A DNA stretch of 6,204 nt from NCBI GenBank assembly GCA_027074515.1, contig JALTCQ010000099.1, positions 1 through 6,204 of the forward strand. Reading direction: 5' to 3'. Below, in pieces: positions 4,889 to 6,204 of the stretch. This DNA comes from Microcaldota archaeon. Its GTDB lineage: Archaea; Iainarchaeota; Iainarchaeia; JAADDC01. Numbering within the stretch: position 1 is the stretch's first letter; the number at the start of each line of letters is the position of its first letter. The notes under the pieces were generated by a model that had not been told where the DNA came from, made no database searches, and saw only the letters and a list, made by a program, of their open reading frames with translations. The position numbers and the translations under genes were made by a program.

Positions 4889-6204
4889 AGCGTGATTATA
4901 ACGTTGCCAGAACTATCCGCCGAAATACTCGAACCGCCAGTCCCAAGCACCAAACTACCCACGGGGATCTCCACATTGCCCTCTGATATTACATCCTCTG
5001 AGCGCAGGGCACCATAAACAACTACAGAACCAACAGAGCTTATTGCGAAGAACTTCTTTAAACCGTCGATAGTAGGGTACAAAAACTCAAGATCACTACC
5101 ATTCGAGTACGTATCTACGTTTAATTCCCAATACCTGCCAGACGAATCGTACAACATAAACTGAGATGGATAAAACTCCGCCACCGTACTACCACTGTTC
5201 AAGATGCTGAGACCAGAGGATGAGTACGCAAGACGGTAATACTGAGATGTATCGGACGTGTTGACGATGTCCAAATAGCCACCAAAAGAGCCAGACCCCG
5301 AAGAAGACAAACTACCAACATTTACAAGGGCCATACCGTCAAAGTCAACGAGCTCAGACTCCGAACCGACAAACGTAAGCCGAGGCGTACCTCCGCTTGT
5401 AGTGACAGAGAGTTGGACGTGCGCGGAAGTATCGCTGGGGTCCAAAATGTAAAGACCCCCGGTAGTCAAAACGTGCGATGAAGAATCCCACTTGAAGTCA
5501 GAATCATCACAGGTCACCTGGCTGCCAGTACCGTAGCAGACGTAGCCGTTTGTTGTGGATCCAACTTGTGGGTCGGATTCTGACGCAGATATCGTAACGG
5601 TGTGTGAGGATGAGTTGAACGATACCCCGACAATTCCGCTGCCGGCAAAGCGGAGGCCGGGAGAGCCATCTGTAACTGAGAACTGCTCAGTTCCGCTGGA
5701 GTTCTGGACAGAGACGTACTTGGTGGAGTCGGAGATGTCTGCGTTGGTGATTGTGCCGTCCACGATCATGGAAGATGTGATGGAATTGGCCTGACCCTCG
5801 TTGACATACCTGCTATCGGTATAATTAGTATTCAACTCGACTGTGGCCGTTCCCCCAGATGTGGAAACGGAAATGCCGGTCCCATTCTGGACAGAGGTTA
5901 TTCCCTGTAAATCAGCAGCAGGTGTCCATTTACCGGCAAGCCACTTCAGTACCTGGCCGTCAGAGGGAGTGGTAGATGATACGGGGTTACCCTGAATGCC
6001 AACAACCTTTATTGAATTGTACGTGCCGGTGACGTCGCCATTGAAGTTGGTGCTAGTTGTTAGAACAGGAAGACAGTTGGAAGAGCCGTCAGAAAGGTTA
6101 AAGCTTGAGAGGGCGCCTGATGAACAAGATATTGAAGGGTGTGCAAGCGAAACAGATGCAGCACCGTTGGACACAGATGTAGATACACCGTTGCTGCCGG
6201 AAAT
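4882..6204 (-). CDS. Tail-fibre/adhesin-like surface protein, partial (N-terminus beyond right edge)
   Basis: 440 residues are visible and the frame stays open to the right edge, so an internal GTG at 6174 is not the start. Composition is dominated by Ser, Gly, Thr, Asn and Val with few Lys, and the pattern is short beta strands separated by G/S/N/D turns. The segment FNGDVTGTYNSIKVVGIQG, then GQVLKW-x4-WTPAAD (about visible residues 84-98), then VDGTITNADISDS (about 146-158) resembles the strand-repeat text of phage tail fibres and large bacterial surface adhesins. Four cysteines are visible, two near the left end of the visible part and two at CYGTG-x4-TCDD. No C-terminal membrane anchor, sorting signal or S74-type autoprocessing domain is seen; it ends NVIITLG. 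It is followed 4 bases later by the secreted repeat protein. Most likely a cell-surface fibre; a proviral receptor-binding protein is the alternative. GC is visibly lower than in cdc48. Confidence 0.7.
   Translation of the reverse strand: MSGSNGVSTSVSNGAASVSLAHPSISCSSGALSSFNLSDGSSNCLPVLTTSTNFNGDVTGTYNSIKVVGIQGNPVSSTTPSDGQVLKWLAGKWTPAADLQGITSVQNGTGISVSTSGGTATVELNTNYTDSRYVNEGQANSITSSMIVDGTITNADISDSTKYVSVQNSSGTEQFSVTDGSPGLRFAGSGIVGVSFNSSSHTVTISASESDPQVGSTTNGYVCYGTGSQVTCDDSDFKWDSSSHVLTTGGLYILDPSDTSAHVQLSVTTSGGTPRLTFVGSESELVDFDGMALVNVGSLSSSGSGSFGGYLDIVNTSDTSQYYRLAYSSSGLSILNSGSTVAEFYPSQFMLYDSSGRYWELNVDTYSNGSDLEFLYPTIDGLKKFFAISSVGSVVVYGALRSEDVISEGNVEIPVGSLVLGTGGSSISADSSGNVIITLG

Noticed and set aside
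6172..6174. GTG as the true start of the fibre-like gene
   Set aside because: The frame is open to the window edge, no ribosome binding site precedes it, and the protein would lack a signal peptide; the real start is outside the window.
1..6204. CRISPR array, insertion sequence, rRNA or complete tRNA
   Set aside because: No regularly spaced direct repeats, transposase motifs, terminal inverted repeats or RNA gene signatures were seen on either strand.

Overview
The window is archaeal. It carries a two-ring CDC48/VAT-type AAA ATPase, two small proteins with class III (pilin-like) signal peptides, an archaeal winged-helix regulator, AT-rich boxes placed about 28 bases upstream of start codons (leaderless-type promoters), and strong GGTGAT or GGAGGTGA ribosome binding sites inside operons. 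Genes are tightly packed: no gap exceeds about 180 bases and several genes overlap. The lineage cannot be fixed from this sequence. A DPANN-type archaeon (Micrarchaeota or Diapherotrites) is my low-confidence guess; a euryarchaeote is also possible.

Layout, left to right. (1) 1-457, minus strand: the N-terminal part of a membrane-embedded site-2 protease (M50) with an HELGH zinc motif, running off the left edge. (2) 495-1024, plus strand: two coupled small class III signal-peptide proteins, diverging from the protease across a 37-bp gap. (3) 1017-1457, minus strand: an Hsp20 small heat-shock protein whose 3' end overlaps the second pilin-like gene by 8 bp. (4) 1458-1633: the only sizeable intergenic region (176 bp). 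It holds the divergent control region of hsp20 and the regulator, and on the hsp20 side an apparently long leader with a 9-codon mini-ORF and interlocking inverted repeats. (5) 1634-4356, plus strand: a winged-helix regulator followed 5 bases later by cdc48. (6) 4365-6204, minus strand: a two-gene operon for surface or secreted proteins, namely a large Ser/Thr/Gly-rich tail-fibre/adhesin-like protein (5' end outside the window) and a 170-residue secreted protein with internal repeats and a C-terminal cysteine cluster.

The centre is a proteostasis module: a chaperone holdase (Hsp20), an unfoldase (CDC48) and a regulator placed to control both. It matches the known archaeal heat-shock regulons of HSR1 in Archaeoglobus fulgidus and Phr in Pyrococcus. 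The flanks are envelope-related: a membrane protease, pilin-like proteins and a surface fibre operon that is visibly less GC-rich than cdc48. The least explained items are the hsp20 leader and the fibre-like operon.
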